From Bacteroidaceae bacterium (GTDB lineage: Bacteria > Bacteroidota > Bacteroidia > Bacteroidales > Bacteroidaceae), in the NCBI GenBank assembly GCA_024684455.1, contig JAIKWU010000095.1, forward strand, positions 1 to 35,386: a stretch of 35,386 bases of DNA, read 5' to 3'. The stretch's first letter is position 1. Every line of letters starts with the position of its first letter. This document shows positions 16,247 to 24,370 of the stretch, piece by piece. The notes under the pieces are model-generated. The model ran no database searches, had not been told where the DNA came from, and worked only from the letters and a program-made list of their open reading frames with translations. The position numbers and the translations under genes are program-made.

Positions 16247-17332
16247 ATGAGACATTTGTTTCTTCTGCTCTCGCTTGTCCTCAGCACAATGGCAGGACAA
16301 GCACAGGTTGAGGTATCGGAGACAGTCGAACTGATGAGTGTCCTTTCACGTACCGCAGGCTTCGAGGAGTACAACATGAACATGGCAGGGCAATACACGC
16401 AGGACACAGAAGCGTGGTTCGCCCCCTACAAACAACACCCCATCATTCCGTATTACAAAGAACTGCGTGCCAAATACGGCATCAGTCATGACGCTGTGAT
16501 GGTCTTGGCCATTCACTTGACGATTGAAAAGGGCCGCGTGAAGTTTGTCGGTACGAAGTCTGACCTCGATCAACGCTGGCAAGAAGTCGATGTGGAAGAC
16601 TTTGTGCAGCGTCTCAATGCGTTCTACAAAGACACGAAGTTCCATCAGTTTTTCGACCTGCACCGTTCGTTCTATGCCGAGGGTGTGAAGGCTTTTGAAG
16701 AGAGCGTCCTTGCGACGTTTCATCAAGACTGGTACGCACGTTTCTACGGTACAGAGCCTGTCGAAGTATTCCGCTTCATCATTGGTTTTACGAACGGGGC
16801 GCAGAATTACGGTCCTAGTCGTCAACTGCCAGGACTGCCCAAAGAGGTCATTTCCATCATTGGCTATTGGACTGACAGGAGAACGGGCCAACTCTATGGC
16901 GGCACGGAAGAACTCGCCAAGACACTCATCCATGAGTTCAACCATTCTTTTGTGAACCCGTTGCTGGACAACGCTGCCAATACCGCTCTCATGGAACAGG
17001 CGGGCCGCAAACTCTACAAACTTTCTGGAATCAGCATGAAGCAACAAAGTTACGGCGACTGGCAGACGCTCATCAACGAGAGCATTGTCCGCGCTGCCGT
17101 CGTTCTCTACATGCTGGACTACAGCTTCCCGTACAAGCAGGTGGTGAACGAGATGTCGAACCAACTCTGCCTGGACTTCAACTGGATGCCTGAACTGGTC
17201 ACGTGCCTACGCCACTATGCCAGCCATCGTGACGCATACAAAAGTTTGGGTGACTATTATCCCGAGATTGCGCGTTGCCTCAATCAATATCTCGAGCATG
17301 AGGCAGAGCGTGTGACGAACTCGCTCAAATAG
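16247..17332 (+). CDS. secreted DUF4932-family protein with a HEFNH zinc-protease motif
   Basis: 361 residues from the ATG at 16247, which opens a clear signal peptide (R-H-L-F-L-L-L-S-L-V-L-S...G-Q-A-Q, ~1-20). Upstream in-frame codons overlap kdtA and spoil the signal, so they are rejected. The central TLIHEFNHSFVNP has the zincin HExxH motif (His229, Glu230, His233). LINESIVRAAVV places Glu278 as a plausible third zinc ligand 45 residues later, a gluzincin-like arrangement. The sequence matches the Bacteroidetes DUF4932 family as I recall it. No activity is established. It follows kdtA by 19 bases and is likely in the gltX operon. It converges on the next gene with only 9 bases between stops. 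Confidence 0.8.
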   Translation: MRHLFLLLSLVLSTMAGQAQVEVSETVELMSVLSRTAGFEEYNMNMAGQYTQDTEAWFAPYKQHPIIPYYKELRAKYGISHDAVMVLAIHLTIEKGRVKFVGTKSDLDQRWQEVDVEDFVQRLNAFYKDTKFHQFFDLHRSFYAEGVKAFEESVLATFHQDWYARFYGTEPVEVFRFIIGFTNGAQNYGPSRQLPGLPKEVISIIGYWTDRRTGQLYGGTEELAKTLIHEFNHSFVNPLLDNAANTALMEQAGRKLYKLSGISMKQQSYGDWQTLINESIVRAAVVLYMLDYSFPYKQVVNEMSNQLCLDFNWMPELVTCLRHYASHRDAYKSLGDYYPEIARCLNQYLEHEAERVTNSLK

Positions 17333-17341
17333 CCGTCGGTT

Positions 17342-17863
17342 TCACTCTTTTTCTCTGTACCAGTCGGCGTACATGATATAGTGCGCTGCGATACCCTGGT
17401 TAAGCTCTCGGGCTTGGTCAGGGTCCACTTTCTTGATGAACTTTGCAGGAACACCGCCCCAAAGTTCGCCGTCACCCACCTGCGTACCTTTCAGAACGAG
17501 GGCACCAGCGGCGATGATGGCTCCTTCGCCGATGACAGCATCGTCGAGAACCGTCGCACCCATGCCGATGAGTGCGCAGTTCTTCACCGTACATCCATGC
17601 AGCGTGACGTTGTGGCCGATGGTCACGTCGTCGCCTATCTCGATGGCAGCCTTCTTATATAACGTATGCAGACACGAGCCGTCCTGAATGTTCACACGGT
17701 TTCCGATGCGGATGTAGTTGACATCGCCACGCACCACGGCGTTAAACCATACGGTACACTGATCGCCCATGACGACATCGCCCACGATCGTAGCATTCTC
17801 TGAAAAGTAGCAGTCCTTGCCCCACTTTGGGGTCAAACCACAAACAGTCTTTATTAAAGCCAT
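17342..17863 (-). CDS. gamma-carbonic-anhydrase-like hexapeptide-repeat protein
   Basis: 173 residues, cytoplasmic. The protein is a left-handed beta-helix of [LIV]-G-x-x hexapeptide turns (ATIVGDVVMGDQCTVW..., RIGNRVNIQDG, EIGDDVTIGHNVTLHG). It belongs to the YrdA/PaaY/gamma-carbonic anhydrase family. The three zinc-ligand histidines of the family are at His66 (CLHT), His84 (IGHN) and His89 (LHG). The Arg/Asp pair around RGD (45-47) is also kept. This supports a metal-binding trimer. Carbonic anhydrase activity is common but not universal in the family. It sits 69 bases downstream of the aminopeptidase on the same strand, separated by a GGTAAATN tandem repeat. Confidence 0.88.
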   Translation of the reverse strand: MALIKTVCGLTPKWGKDCYFSENATIVGDVVMGDQCTVWFNAVVRGDVNYIRIGNRVNIQDGSCLHTLYKKAAIEIGDDVTIGHNVTLHGCTVKNCALIGMGATVLDDAVIGEGAIIAAGALVLKGTQVGDGELWGGVPAKFIKKVDPDQARELNQGIAAHYIMYADWYREKE

Positions 17864-17907
17864 TACTGGTTAGTCAAATTGAAAAATGAGAATTGAAAAT
17901 AGTAAAT

Positions 17908-17930
17908 GGTAAATTGGTAAATCGGTAAAT
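17908..17930. repeat. short tandem repeat (GGTAAATN, 3 units)
   Basis: GGTAAATT, GGTAAATC and GGTAAAT run in tandem, preceded by a related AGTAAAT at 17901, in the 69-base gap between the aminopeptidase and the carbonic-anhydrase-like gene. Confidence 0.6.
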
Positions 17931-17932
17931 AA

Positions 17933-19756
17933 TCAAATGGGTCGTGTCACGTCGTAGAGCCACTGCCGATGCTCCTCGTCAAGGTGCGGGGCCAACTTGT
18001 CATACACCGTCTGCTGATACTCGTTGAACCACGCGATTTCCTCGGGTTGCATGAGTTCGCGGACGATGGGTTCTGTGAGGATGGGGCAGAGGGTCAGTTG
18101 CTCAAACTGGTAATAAGGGCCGAAGGTGCGGCCTTCACTGCCCTCGCACTCACGCAGTTGCGCATCGACGACGAGCATGGTGTTCTCGTGTCGCACGCCA
18201 TGACTGCCTGCGATGTAGATGCCTGGTTCGCACGTGATGGTCATGTCGGGCACAAGCGGCTGCGGCATGTAGTTCATGCGGAACTGATGAGGTCCTTCAT
18301 GGACGCAGAGGTACTGGCCGACGCCGTGGCCCGTGCCGTGCAGGTAGTTGATGCCATAACGCCACATCGGTTCACGTGCCAGACAGTCGAGTTGGCTGCC
18401 GTAGGTGCCGCGCGGAAAGACGGCGCTGGCCAGCCGTATCCAGCCCCTCAAGCAGAGCGTATAGTCGCGCCGTTCCTCCCATGTGAGCGGGCCGCAGGGC
18501 AGGGTGCGGGTAATGTCGGTCGTGCCGTCGAGGTACTGTCCGCCCGAGTCACACAGCAAGAGTCCGTGCGGCTCGACCGCCACGTCTGTCGCTTCGCTGG
18601 GTTCGTAGTGGACGATGGCTGCGTGCGGCCCGTAGCCCATAATCGTCTCGAAACTGACACCACGGAACAGCGGCTGTTCGGCACGGAAACTCTCCAACTT
18701 TGCCGACAGCGACAGTTCGGTCTGTCCTCCTTGCGGGATGGCTTCCAGCGCCCACTTTGTCCACTTCACCATCGCAATGCCGTCCTTGAGCATCGCCGAA
18801 TGATAGCCGCGACGTTCGGTCTCGTTCTTCATAATCTTCATGACCGTGACGGGGCAAGTGCCCATCACAGCCTGCTTCAGACTCTGCTTCACCTGCACGT
18901 TCGTCTTGTCGGGCTGAATCAGCGCAGGCACGTCCAGCGATTGCAAGTCGCTGAATATCTGTTCATAAGGTGCTGTCTCGATGTCGTTCCGACGCAGGTA
19001 GTCAGCCACTTCGGTGGTCAACTTCTCCTTATTGATATAAACGCGCGCACGCGAGGTCTCCACCACCAGATAACTGACGAAGACGGGGTTGTAATCGACA
19101 TCTGTGCCTCGCAGATTGAGGGCCCATGCCACTTCGTCGAGCATACTGATGACCACTGCCGCAGCCCCTTGCTTCTTCACCTCCTCGCGGATGCGACCGA
19201 GTTTCGATGCGACGTCCTCGCCGGCATAATCCACCGAATGCAGTTCGACCAGATTCTGCGGAATGGCGGGGCGGTCGGTCCAGATGTCGTCGTAAGGATC
19301 GGGACATGTACAAAGTGCAAAGTAAGAAGTACCTAATTCCCTTTCCAACTGCTCTGCTTCGGCGACCGTGAAGCAAGTTCCGTCGATGCCCACCTTCCAT
19401 TTTTCTGCACCTTCTTTGTACTTTGTACTTTGTACATTGTACTTCTGGCTGAGCCATTGCGCAATCGACGGCGTGCCTTCGAGTCCGAGTTTCTGCAGGG
19501 TGAACGGAGTACCGTCGAGTTGTTCCGCAGCCGCCAGGAAATAACGGTTGTCGGTCCAGAGCGCTGCGTCGTCGAGAGTGACGACAGCCGTGCCAGCCGA
19601 GCCGTTGAAGCCGCTGATCCATTCTCGGCTGTGCCAATGGTTCGGAACGTATTCGCCCGAGTGCGGGTCGGTCGATGGAGTGATGAAAGCGTGAATGCCT
19701 TGTTGGCGCATCCACTGGCGCAGACGTTCTACGCGCTGGGTGATTTCTGCATTCAT
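17933..19756 (-). CDS. Xaa-Pro aminopeptidase (M24B, three-domain type)
   Basis: 607 residues, cytoplasmic (no signal peptide). It releases N-terminal residues that precede proline. Two creatinase-like N-terminal domains (~1-300) precede the pita-bread catalytic domain (~310-560) and a C-terminal extension ending in WLYDVTRPI. This is the long architecture of eukaryotic APP1. Metal ligands are Asp403 and Asp414 (CDSGGQYLDGTTDITRT), the His of HGTGHGVG, and the glutamates of TCEPGIYI and HENTMLV. HEGPHQFR is also present. Residues ~110-120 (KYNVQSTKYKEG) are encoded by a CTTTGTA tandem repeat, and a second, inverted copy encodes YFALCTC further on. Both repeats are in frame, so the protein appears intact. 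Confidence 0.93.
   Translation of the reverse strand: MNAEITQRVERLRQWMRQQGIHAFITPSTDPHSGEYVPNHWHSREWISGFNGSAGTAVVTLDDAALWTDNRYFLAAAEQLDGTPFTLQKLGLEGTPSIAQWLSQKYNVQSTKYKEGAEKWKVGIDGTCFTVAEAEQLERELGTSYFALCTCPDPYDDIWTDRPAIPQNLVELHSVDYAGEDVASKLGRIREEVKKQGAAAVVISMLDEVAWALNLRGTDVDYNPVFVSYLVVETSRARVYINKEKLTTEVADYLRRNDIETAPYEQIFSDLQSLDVPALIQPDKTNVQVKQSLKQAVMGTCPVTVMKIMKNETERRGYHSAMLKDGIAMVKWTKWALEAIPQGGQTELSLSAKLESFRAEQPLFRGVSFETIMGYGPHAAIVHYEPSEATDVAVEPHGLLLCDSGGQYLDGTTDITRTLPCGPLTWEERRDYTLCLRGWIRLASAVFPRGTYGSQLDCLAREPMWRYGINYLHGTGHGVGQYLCVHEGPHQFRMNYMPQPLVPDMTITCEPGIYIAGSHGVRHENTMLVVDAQLRECEGSEGRTFGPYYQFEQLTLCPILTEPIVRELMQPEEIAWFNEYQQTVYDKLAPHLDEEHRQWLYDVTRPI
19309..19332. repeat. 7-bp tandem repeat inside the aminopeptidase gene (TACAAAG, 3 units)
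   Basis: TACAAAG, TGCAAAG, TAAGAAG and TAC run from 19309, within the coding sequence. The array is inverted relative to the one at 19414-19444, leaving about 80 bp between the arms. Confidence 0.7.
19414..19444. repeat. 7-bp tandem repeat inside the aminopeptidase gene (CTTTGTA, 4 units)
   Basis: CTTTGTA occurs at 19414, 19421 and 19428, then CATTGTA at 19435. It encodes the N-V-Q-S-T-K-Y-K stretch of the minus-strand protein without breaking the frame. Confidence 0.8.
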
Positions 19757-19780
19757 ATGAGGTGTGTTTTTTTGATGGTT

Positions 19781-19880
19781 CTGAGTACTTGGAAAATATA
19801 CGCCAAGTGCTTAGCGTTGTCACACCAAGTGCTTAGCGTCGTTACGCCAAGTGCTTGGACGTAGTTTCCCAAGAGTACGA
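19781..19880. repeat. 22-bp-phased palindrome array, locus B (3 full units, 2 half units)
   Basis: Units begin at 19781, 19803, 19825, 19847 and 19869, each 22 bp apart. The three inner 18-mers are ACGCCAAGTGCTTAGCGT (19800-19817), ACACCAAGTGCTTAGCGT (19822-19839) and ACGCCAAGTGCTTGGACG (19844-19861). The spacers are TGTC and CGTT. The left edge keeps only the right half-site (AGTACTTGG followed by AAAATATA). The right edge keeps only the left half-site (CCCAAGAGTACG). The array lies 25 bases upstream of the aminopeptidase start, in the divergent gap with dsbD. Confidence 0.9.
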
Positions 19881-19918
19881 AGAAGGCTTTCGTCTGTGTC
19901 CGAATCCCCTCCACACTG

Positions 19919-19926
19919 CGAAGTTA
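19919..19926 (-). promoter_or_regulatory. possible -7 box for the aminopeptidase
   Basis: On the minus strand this reads TAACTTCG within TGCGTAACTTCGCAG, identical over 15 bases to the site upstream of the activase (9607-9621). If used, the leader would be about 155 bases and would contain the whole palindrome array. Confidence 0.35.
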
Positions 19927-19971
19927 CGCATAAAAAAGTTAAGAAACGATATGTTTACGCCGAAAATTCAC

Positions 19972-19979
19972 TAACTTTG
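19972..19979 (+). promoter_or_regulatory. -7 box for dsbD
   Basis: TAACTTTG followed by GCAG, the common Bacteroidetes form. The start of transcription is expected about 20 bases before the ATG at 20005. No clear TTTG lies 19-21 bases upstream. Confidence 0.6.
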
Positions 19980-20004
19980 CAGAGAAATCCATGTTTTTTG
20001 CAAA

Positions 20005-22080
20005 ATGAAACGACAGAAAACAATTTTTTTGACAGTGCTGCTGACAGTCTTTGCCGTGCTGACGATGCAGGCGCAGCCAGCCAGTCCCGTAAAGGTGAAG
20101 TACGAACTGACCAGCGTGACTGAAAAAGGTGCCACGCTTCAGTTTCGTGCGACGATTGATGCTGGTTGGCACATGTACTCGACGCAGGTCGTCGAGTACG
20201 GTCCTACTCCCTGTACGTTCACAGCCGAAACTCTGAAGGGATGTCGTCTGGACGGTCCGCTGGGGGCCGTTGGACAGCCCGTGAAGAAGTTCGAGGACTT
20301 GTTCGGCGCCGAGGTCTATTACTTCGAGAAGAGTGCCGTGTTCGAGCAGAAAGTGCTTTTCGACGGCGGCCCCTACACGCTGGAGGGCTTCCTGCAGTAT
20401 GGTGCTTGCAACGACCAGATGTGCACGCCGCCGACCAGTGTCGAGGTGAAGATGACGGGCGAAGCCTCAGCCCCCCAATCCGAAAAAGAGGGGGTGAAGG
20501 AAGAGGAGAAGGCAGAGGTGAATGAAGAAAACGGCGAAGATGCCGTTGCTGCCAGTGATTCTGTCGCCCAAAACGAGGCACAATCTGCAGATTTTGCGTC
20601 AGCCGACCTTTGGCAACCCGTGGTCGAAGAACTGCGCGCTTTCGAGGGCCAGGCTTCAGCAGCCTCCTCGTCATTGGGAGAGGGAAATTGGTGGATGAGG
20701 CTCTTTCTCTTGGGCTTTTTGGGTGGACTGATTGCATTGGTAACGCCTTGTGTCTGGCCCATCATCCCGATGACAGTGTCGTTCTTCCTTAAACGGAGCG
20801 GCGACAAGAAAAAGGGAATACGCGATGCATGGATCTACGGACTGAGCATCGTCGTCATCTACGTGACACTCGGTCTGCTCGTCACCGCCATCTTCGGTGC
20901 CAGTGCCCTCAATTCGTTGGCAACGAACGCCGTGTTCAACATCTTCTTCTTCCTGCTCTTGGTTGTCTTTGCGGCATCATTCTTCGGTGCGTTCGAACTG
21001 ACGCTGCCCTCGCGATGGAGCAATGCCGTCGATTCGAAGGCAGAGAAGACCGGCGGACTGCTTGGCATCTTCCTCATGGCGTTTACCCTCACGCTCGTCT
21101 CCTTCTCATGCACCGGTCCCATCATCGGTTTTCTGCTCGTCGAAGTAGCCACCGACGGAGGCAGCATTCTGGCACCGACCATCGGTATGCTCGGGTTCGC
21201 CATAGCACTCGCTCTGCCGTTTACGCTCTTTGCGATGTTCCCCAGTTGGCTGAAGCAGATGCCGCGTTCGGGCGGATGGATGAACACGGTGAAGGTCGTG
21301 CTGGGATTCGTCGAACTCGCCTTTGCGCTGAAGTTCCTCAGCGTCGCCGACCTTGCCTACGGCTGGCACATCCTCGACCGCGAGGTCTTCCTGTCGCTGT
21401 GGATTGTCCTCGCCCTGCTGCTGGGACTCTACCTGTTGCGCGTATTCCACTTCCCGCATGACGACCCAGAAGAAGACGGTGGTCGTGTCGGCGTGGTGCG
21501 GTTCTTCCTCGCGATGATATCTCTGGCATTTGCCGTCTATATGCTGCCTGGACTTTGGGGAGCACCGCTCAAGGCCATCAGCGCCTTTGCTCCTCCGATG
21601 AAGACACAGGACTTCAACCTCATGCCCGATGCCGAGGTGCGCCCTGCCTTCACCGACTACGAAGAGGGTATGACCTATGCCCGCAAAGTCGGCAAGCCTG
21701 TGATGATTGACTTTACGGGCTACGGTTGTGTCAACTGCCGCAAGATGGAGGCCGCCGTGTGGACCGATGAACGTGTCGCCCGCACGATGCAGACCGACTA
21801 TGTGCTCATCCAGCTCTACATCGATGACAAGACATCGCTGCCCGAGCCCTACCTCATCACCGAATCCGACGGCACTGAACGCAAACTCCGCACCGTCGGC
21901 GACAAGTGGAGTTATCTGCAAAGCCATAAATTCGGTGCCAACGCACAACCCTTCTACGTTCTGCTCGACCCCAGCGGTCATCCGCTCACGGCGTCACGTG
22001 CCTACGACGAGGATGTGCAGGGCTATCTCAACTTCCTGACCGCAGGATTGAACGCATATCACCATGGGAAAAATCAGTAA
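20005..22080 (+). CDS. dsbD: thiol:disulfide interchange protein DsbD
   Basis: 691 residues, inner membrane. It passes electrons from cytoplasmic thioredoxin to periplasmic or secreted thiols and to cytochrome c maturation. After a signal peptide (~1-24), the alpha domain (~25-160) carries YGACNDQMCTPP (Cys135 and Cys140). A charged linker (~155-215, Glu/Lys/Ala-rich) follows. The eight-helix beta domain (~225-530) has its redox pair at Cys249 (TPCVWPIIP) and Cys369 (FSCTGPIIG). The C-terminal thioredoxin-like gamma domain has Cys575 and Cys578 (GYGCVNCRKME). All three redox pairs are intact. The linker contains a repeat-derived C-run/G-run hairpin in frame. The last 17 bases overlap the YitT-family gene, so translation is probably coupled. 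Confidence 0.96.
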   Translation: MKRQKTIFLTVLLTVFAVLTMQAQPASPVKVKYELTSVTEKGATLQFRATIDAGWHMYSTQVVEYGPTPCTFTAETLKGCRLDGPLGAVGQPVKKFEDLFGAEVYYFEKSAVFEQKVLFDGGPYTLEGFLQYGACNDQMCTPPTSVEVKMTGEASAPQSEKEGVKEEEKAEVNEENGEDAVAASDSVAQNEAQSADFASADLWQPVVEELRAFEGQASAASSSLGEGNWWMRLFLLGFLGGLIALVTPCVWPIIPMTVSFFLKRSGDKKKGIRDAWIYGLSIVVIYVTLGLLVTAIFGASALNSLATNAVFNIFFFLLLVVFAASFFGAFELTLPSRWSNAVDSKAEKTGGLLGIFLMAFTLTLVSFSCTGPIIGFLLVEVATDGGSILAPTIGMLGFAIALALPFTLFAMFPSWLKQMPRSGGWMNTVKVVLGFVELAFALKFLSVADLAYGWHILDREVFLSLWIVLALLLGLYLLRVFHFPHDDPEEDGGRVGVVRFFLAMISLAFAVYMLPGLWGAPLKAISAFAPPMKTQDFNLMPDAEVRPAFTDYEEGMTYARKVGKPVMIDFTGYGCVNCRKMEAAVWTDERVARTMQTDYVLIQLYIDDKTSLPEPYLITESDGTERKLRTVGDKWSYLQSHKFGANAQPFYVLLDPSGHPLTASRAYDEDVQGYLNFLTAGLNAYHHGKNQ

Positions 22081-23002
22081 CCTCCGCGCCCGTCTCACAC
22101 CTGAAACCGTGAATAGTTGGCGAGCCACCACCGTCTGGCACGAAATCGAGGACTATGCCGTCATCACCTTTGGTCTCTCGCTCTACGCCCTCGGATGGAC
22201 AGCCTTTCTGCTGCCTTACGAGATCGCTTCGGGCGGACTGACAGGTATTTCAGCCATCGTCTATTACCTCACGGGAGTGGAGATGCAATATACGTATTTT
22301 GGTATCAACGTACTGCTCATTATCGCCGCCATCAAGGTTTTGGGCTGGAAGTTCTGCATCAAGACCATCTACGGTTTTACGATGCTCTCTGTCATGCTCA
22401 CCTTGTTACAGGCTCTGTTTCACGACGCCGAAGGACACCTTCCGCAAGTGCTAGGTCCTGGTCAGGACTTCATGGCGTGCATCATCGGTGCAGGACTTTG
22501 TGGTGTCGGACTCGGCCTCGTCTTTCAACATTCGGGCTCGACGGGCGGCACCGACATCATCGCAGCCATCGTCAACAAGTACAAGAACGTGTCGATGGGG
22601 CGTGTGATCCTGCTCTGCGACCTCATCATCGTATCGTCGCTCTATTTCATCTTCCACGACTGGCGTCGCGTGGTGTTCGGCTTTACAACCATGTTTGTGC
22701 TGTCGTATTTAGTCGATTACGTCCTGAACCTCGCCCATCAGTCGGTGCAGTTCTTCATCATTTCACGCCGGCACGAACTCATCAAGCAGGCGCTGCTGTG
22801 CGACCTGCACCGTGGTGTCACGCTCATCCATGCCGAAGGGGCCTACAGCGGCGATGACGTCGAAATCCTCATGGTCGTCGCACGTCGCCGACAGTCGGTC
22901 GAGATATTCCGCATGGTCAAGAGCATCGACCCCAAGGCGTTTATCACTCAGACCAAGGCGGCAGGAGTCTTCGGCGAAGGATTTGACAAAATCAAGGTCT
23001 GA
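22064..23002 (+). CDS. YitT-family membrane protein (DUF161 / DUF2179)
   Basis: 312 residues, inner membrane. About six hydrophobic segments fill ~30-225, including the glycine-rich family motif ASGGLTGISAIVYYLTG near the start and HSGSTGGTDIIAAIVNKY in the middle. The last ~80 residues form the soluble DUF2179 domain (RGVTLIHAEGAYSGDDVEILMVVARR). The length is typical. Transport of a small solute has been proposed for some members, but there is no general function. The start overlaps the dsbD 3' end by 17 bases, so it is likely co-translated. A functional link with redox transport is possible but unproven. Confidence 0.92.
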   Translation: MGKISNLRARLTPETVNSWRATTVWHEIEDYAVITFGLSLYALGWTAFLLPYEIASGGLTGISAIVYYLTGVEMQYTYFGINVLLIIAAIKVLGWKFCIKTIYGFTMLSVMLTLLQALFHDAEGHLPQVLGPGQDFMACIIGAGLCGVGLGLVFQHSGSTGGTDIIAAIVNKYKNVSMGRVILLCDLIIVSSLYFIFHDWRRVVFGFTTMFVLSYLVDYVLNLAHQSVQFFIISRRHELIKQALLCDLHRGVTLIHAEGAYSGDDVEILMVVARRRQSVEIFRMVKSIDPKAFITQTKAAGVFGEGFDKIKV

Positions 23003-23024
23003 AGGACAAAAGACAGCAAACACA

Positions 23025-23096
23025 GAAAAACTCGAAAAATAACTGAAACACACATAAAATAAATTCCGTGCTTTCTGTTTAATTTCCGAGTTTTTC
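23025..23096. terminator. long AT-rich hairpin between convergent yitT and pspC genes
   Basis: GAAAAACTCG at 23025-23034 pairs perfectly with CGAGTTTTTC at 23087-23096 around a loop of about 52 bases. Further partial pairing is possible outside the core. The position between two stop codons (23002 and 23114) suggests a transcript-end element for both strands. Confidence 0.5.
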
Positions 23097-23113
23097 CGTT
23101 GTTGTTTTTTATA

Positions 23114-24370
23114 TTAATTCTCCGCTGGGACGGTGTCGGCAGTGAGGCTGTCGATTTGGGCTGAATCGGTCGGTGTGTCGATGGGTTCCTCGTACTCATG
23201 CTTATTCCAGTCGTTGACCTGGCGCTGCTCCTGTCGGATTTCTGCGTGGTATTTCTCAATCCACAGCGACGAAGAGATGAGTCCGGCGATGGCAATCAGC
23301 CAGACGACGAGCCAGGCGAAGCGTTGACTCATGCTCATGGACTTCGTCTTGTCGAACCACGTCATGAACAGGTGGACGGCGCAGTAGAGCGGAATGCCGG
23401 CTGCGGCGATGATGCAGATGGCAAACACCCACACCGGCATCGGATGGGCTTGATAAATCTCCCAGAACGAATTGTTGAACCAGTCGGTGTTCTCTGCAAA
23501 GTTGACGGGGCTGAACAGAATGGCCAGGCAGATCACGATGAAGCAGATCAGCGGCAGAGCCAGGGCGACGGCACCGAGGATGAGCAGAATCTTCAGCAGC
23601 ACGCCGAATACGCTCAGACAGCCGTTCATGCAGCCTTCGGCATTGCTCTGCTGAGGCTTCGGGGTTGCAGCAGCCGTGGCCTCCTCGTTTAGTTCGTCGG
23701 CCAGGTTTTGCGGGTTCACCTCCTTGCCTTTCATACGCAGGCGGTCCTCGGGACTTTGTGCCAGTGGAACGAGGAAGGAGAGCAGGATGTAGGCGATGAT
23801 GAGTGACAAGCCGATGTTCACCTCCCAATGCCATATGTCGAAGTGGATTTTGAACGATGCCAGTGAGAGCAGCACATAGCCGAGGCGCCACCAGATGACG
23901 TCGCCGCCGAAGTGGTGCGACAGTCCCGACAGCAAACCGCTGACAATCTTGTCCTTCGCATCGCGGTACAGTCTTTTCTTCCCGCTGAACATGCCCTTCA
24001 GGTTGTCGCTGAACGTACTTTTCTTCTCTTCCTGACCGTCTTCAAAGTCCTTGTCAGTGACCTCTTCCGCTTCGGTCTCCCCTCCTTGGGAGGGGTCGGG
24101 GGAGGCCTCTCCCTCCATCTCTTCAGGGTTCCCTATTCTTGTTATGATGCTCTGGACGTGTTCGATAGTGATGGCTTCGATGCCGTCGTTGCGGAGTTCG
24201 TCGAAGAGTTCGGCAACGCGGGCCTCGATGTCATCGACAATCTCACTGCCGCCTTCGGTGCGGCGAAAATAGTTGCGCAGGCTGTTGATGTAGTTTTGCA
24301 GCAGTTCGTAGGCGTCTTCGTCGATCTGGTACAGACGTCCACGAAGGTTGATGGTGATATTCTTTTTCAT
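23114..24370 (-). CDS. PspC-domain envelope-stress-type membrane protein
   Basis: 418 residues, inner membrane. The N-terminal ~75 residues (KKNITINLRGRLYQIDEDAY..., then SEIVDDIEARVAELF) form a small soluble domain typical of Bacteroidetes PspC proteins. An acidic linker (~84-115) includes EASPDPSQGGE, encoded by a GC-rich hairpin repeat. The PspC domain (~130-205) has KKRLYRDAKDKIVSGLLSGLSHHFG followed by a transmembrane pair. Two or more further transmembrane segments lie at ~260-290 and 310-370. The charged C-terminus is rich in Gln, Asp and Pro. The start codon overlaps the padR stop (ATGA), so it is translationally coupled to its probable regulator. Confidence 0.9.
   Translation of the reverse strand: MKKNITINLRGRLYQIDEDAYELLQNYINSLRNYFRRTEGGSEIVDDIEARVAELFDELRNDGIEAITIEHVQSIITRIGNPEEMEGEASPDPSQGGETEAEEVTDKDFEDGQEEKKSTFSDNLKGMFSGKKRLYRDAKDKIVSGLLSGLSHHFGGDVIWWRLGYVLLSLASFKIHFDIWHWEVNIGLSLIIAYILLSFLVPLAQSPEDRLRMKGKEVNPQNLADELNEEATAAATPKPQQSNAEGCMNGCLSVFGVLLKILLILGAVALALPLICFIVICLAILFSPVNFAENTDWFNNSFWEIYQAHPMPVWVFAICIIAAAGIPLYCAVHLFMTWFDKTKSMSMSQRFAWLVVWLIAIAGLISSSLWIEKYHAEIRQEQRQVNDWNKHEYEEPIDTPTDSAQIDSLTADTVPAEN

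Noticed and set aside
19309-19444. Site-specific invertible DNA segment
   Set aside because: The inverted repeats are imperfect low-complexity heptamers, no recombinase is nearby, and inversion would disrupt a conserved enzyme.
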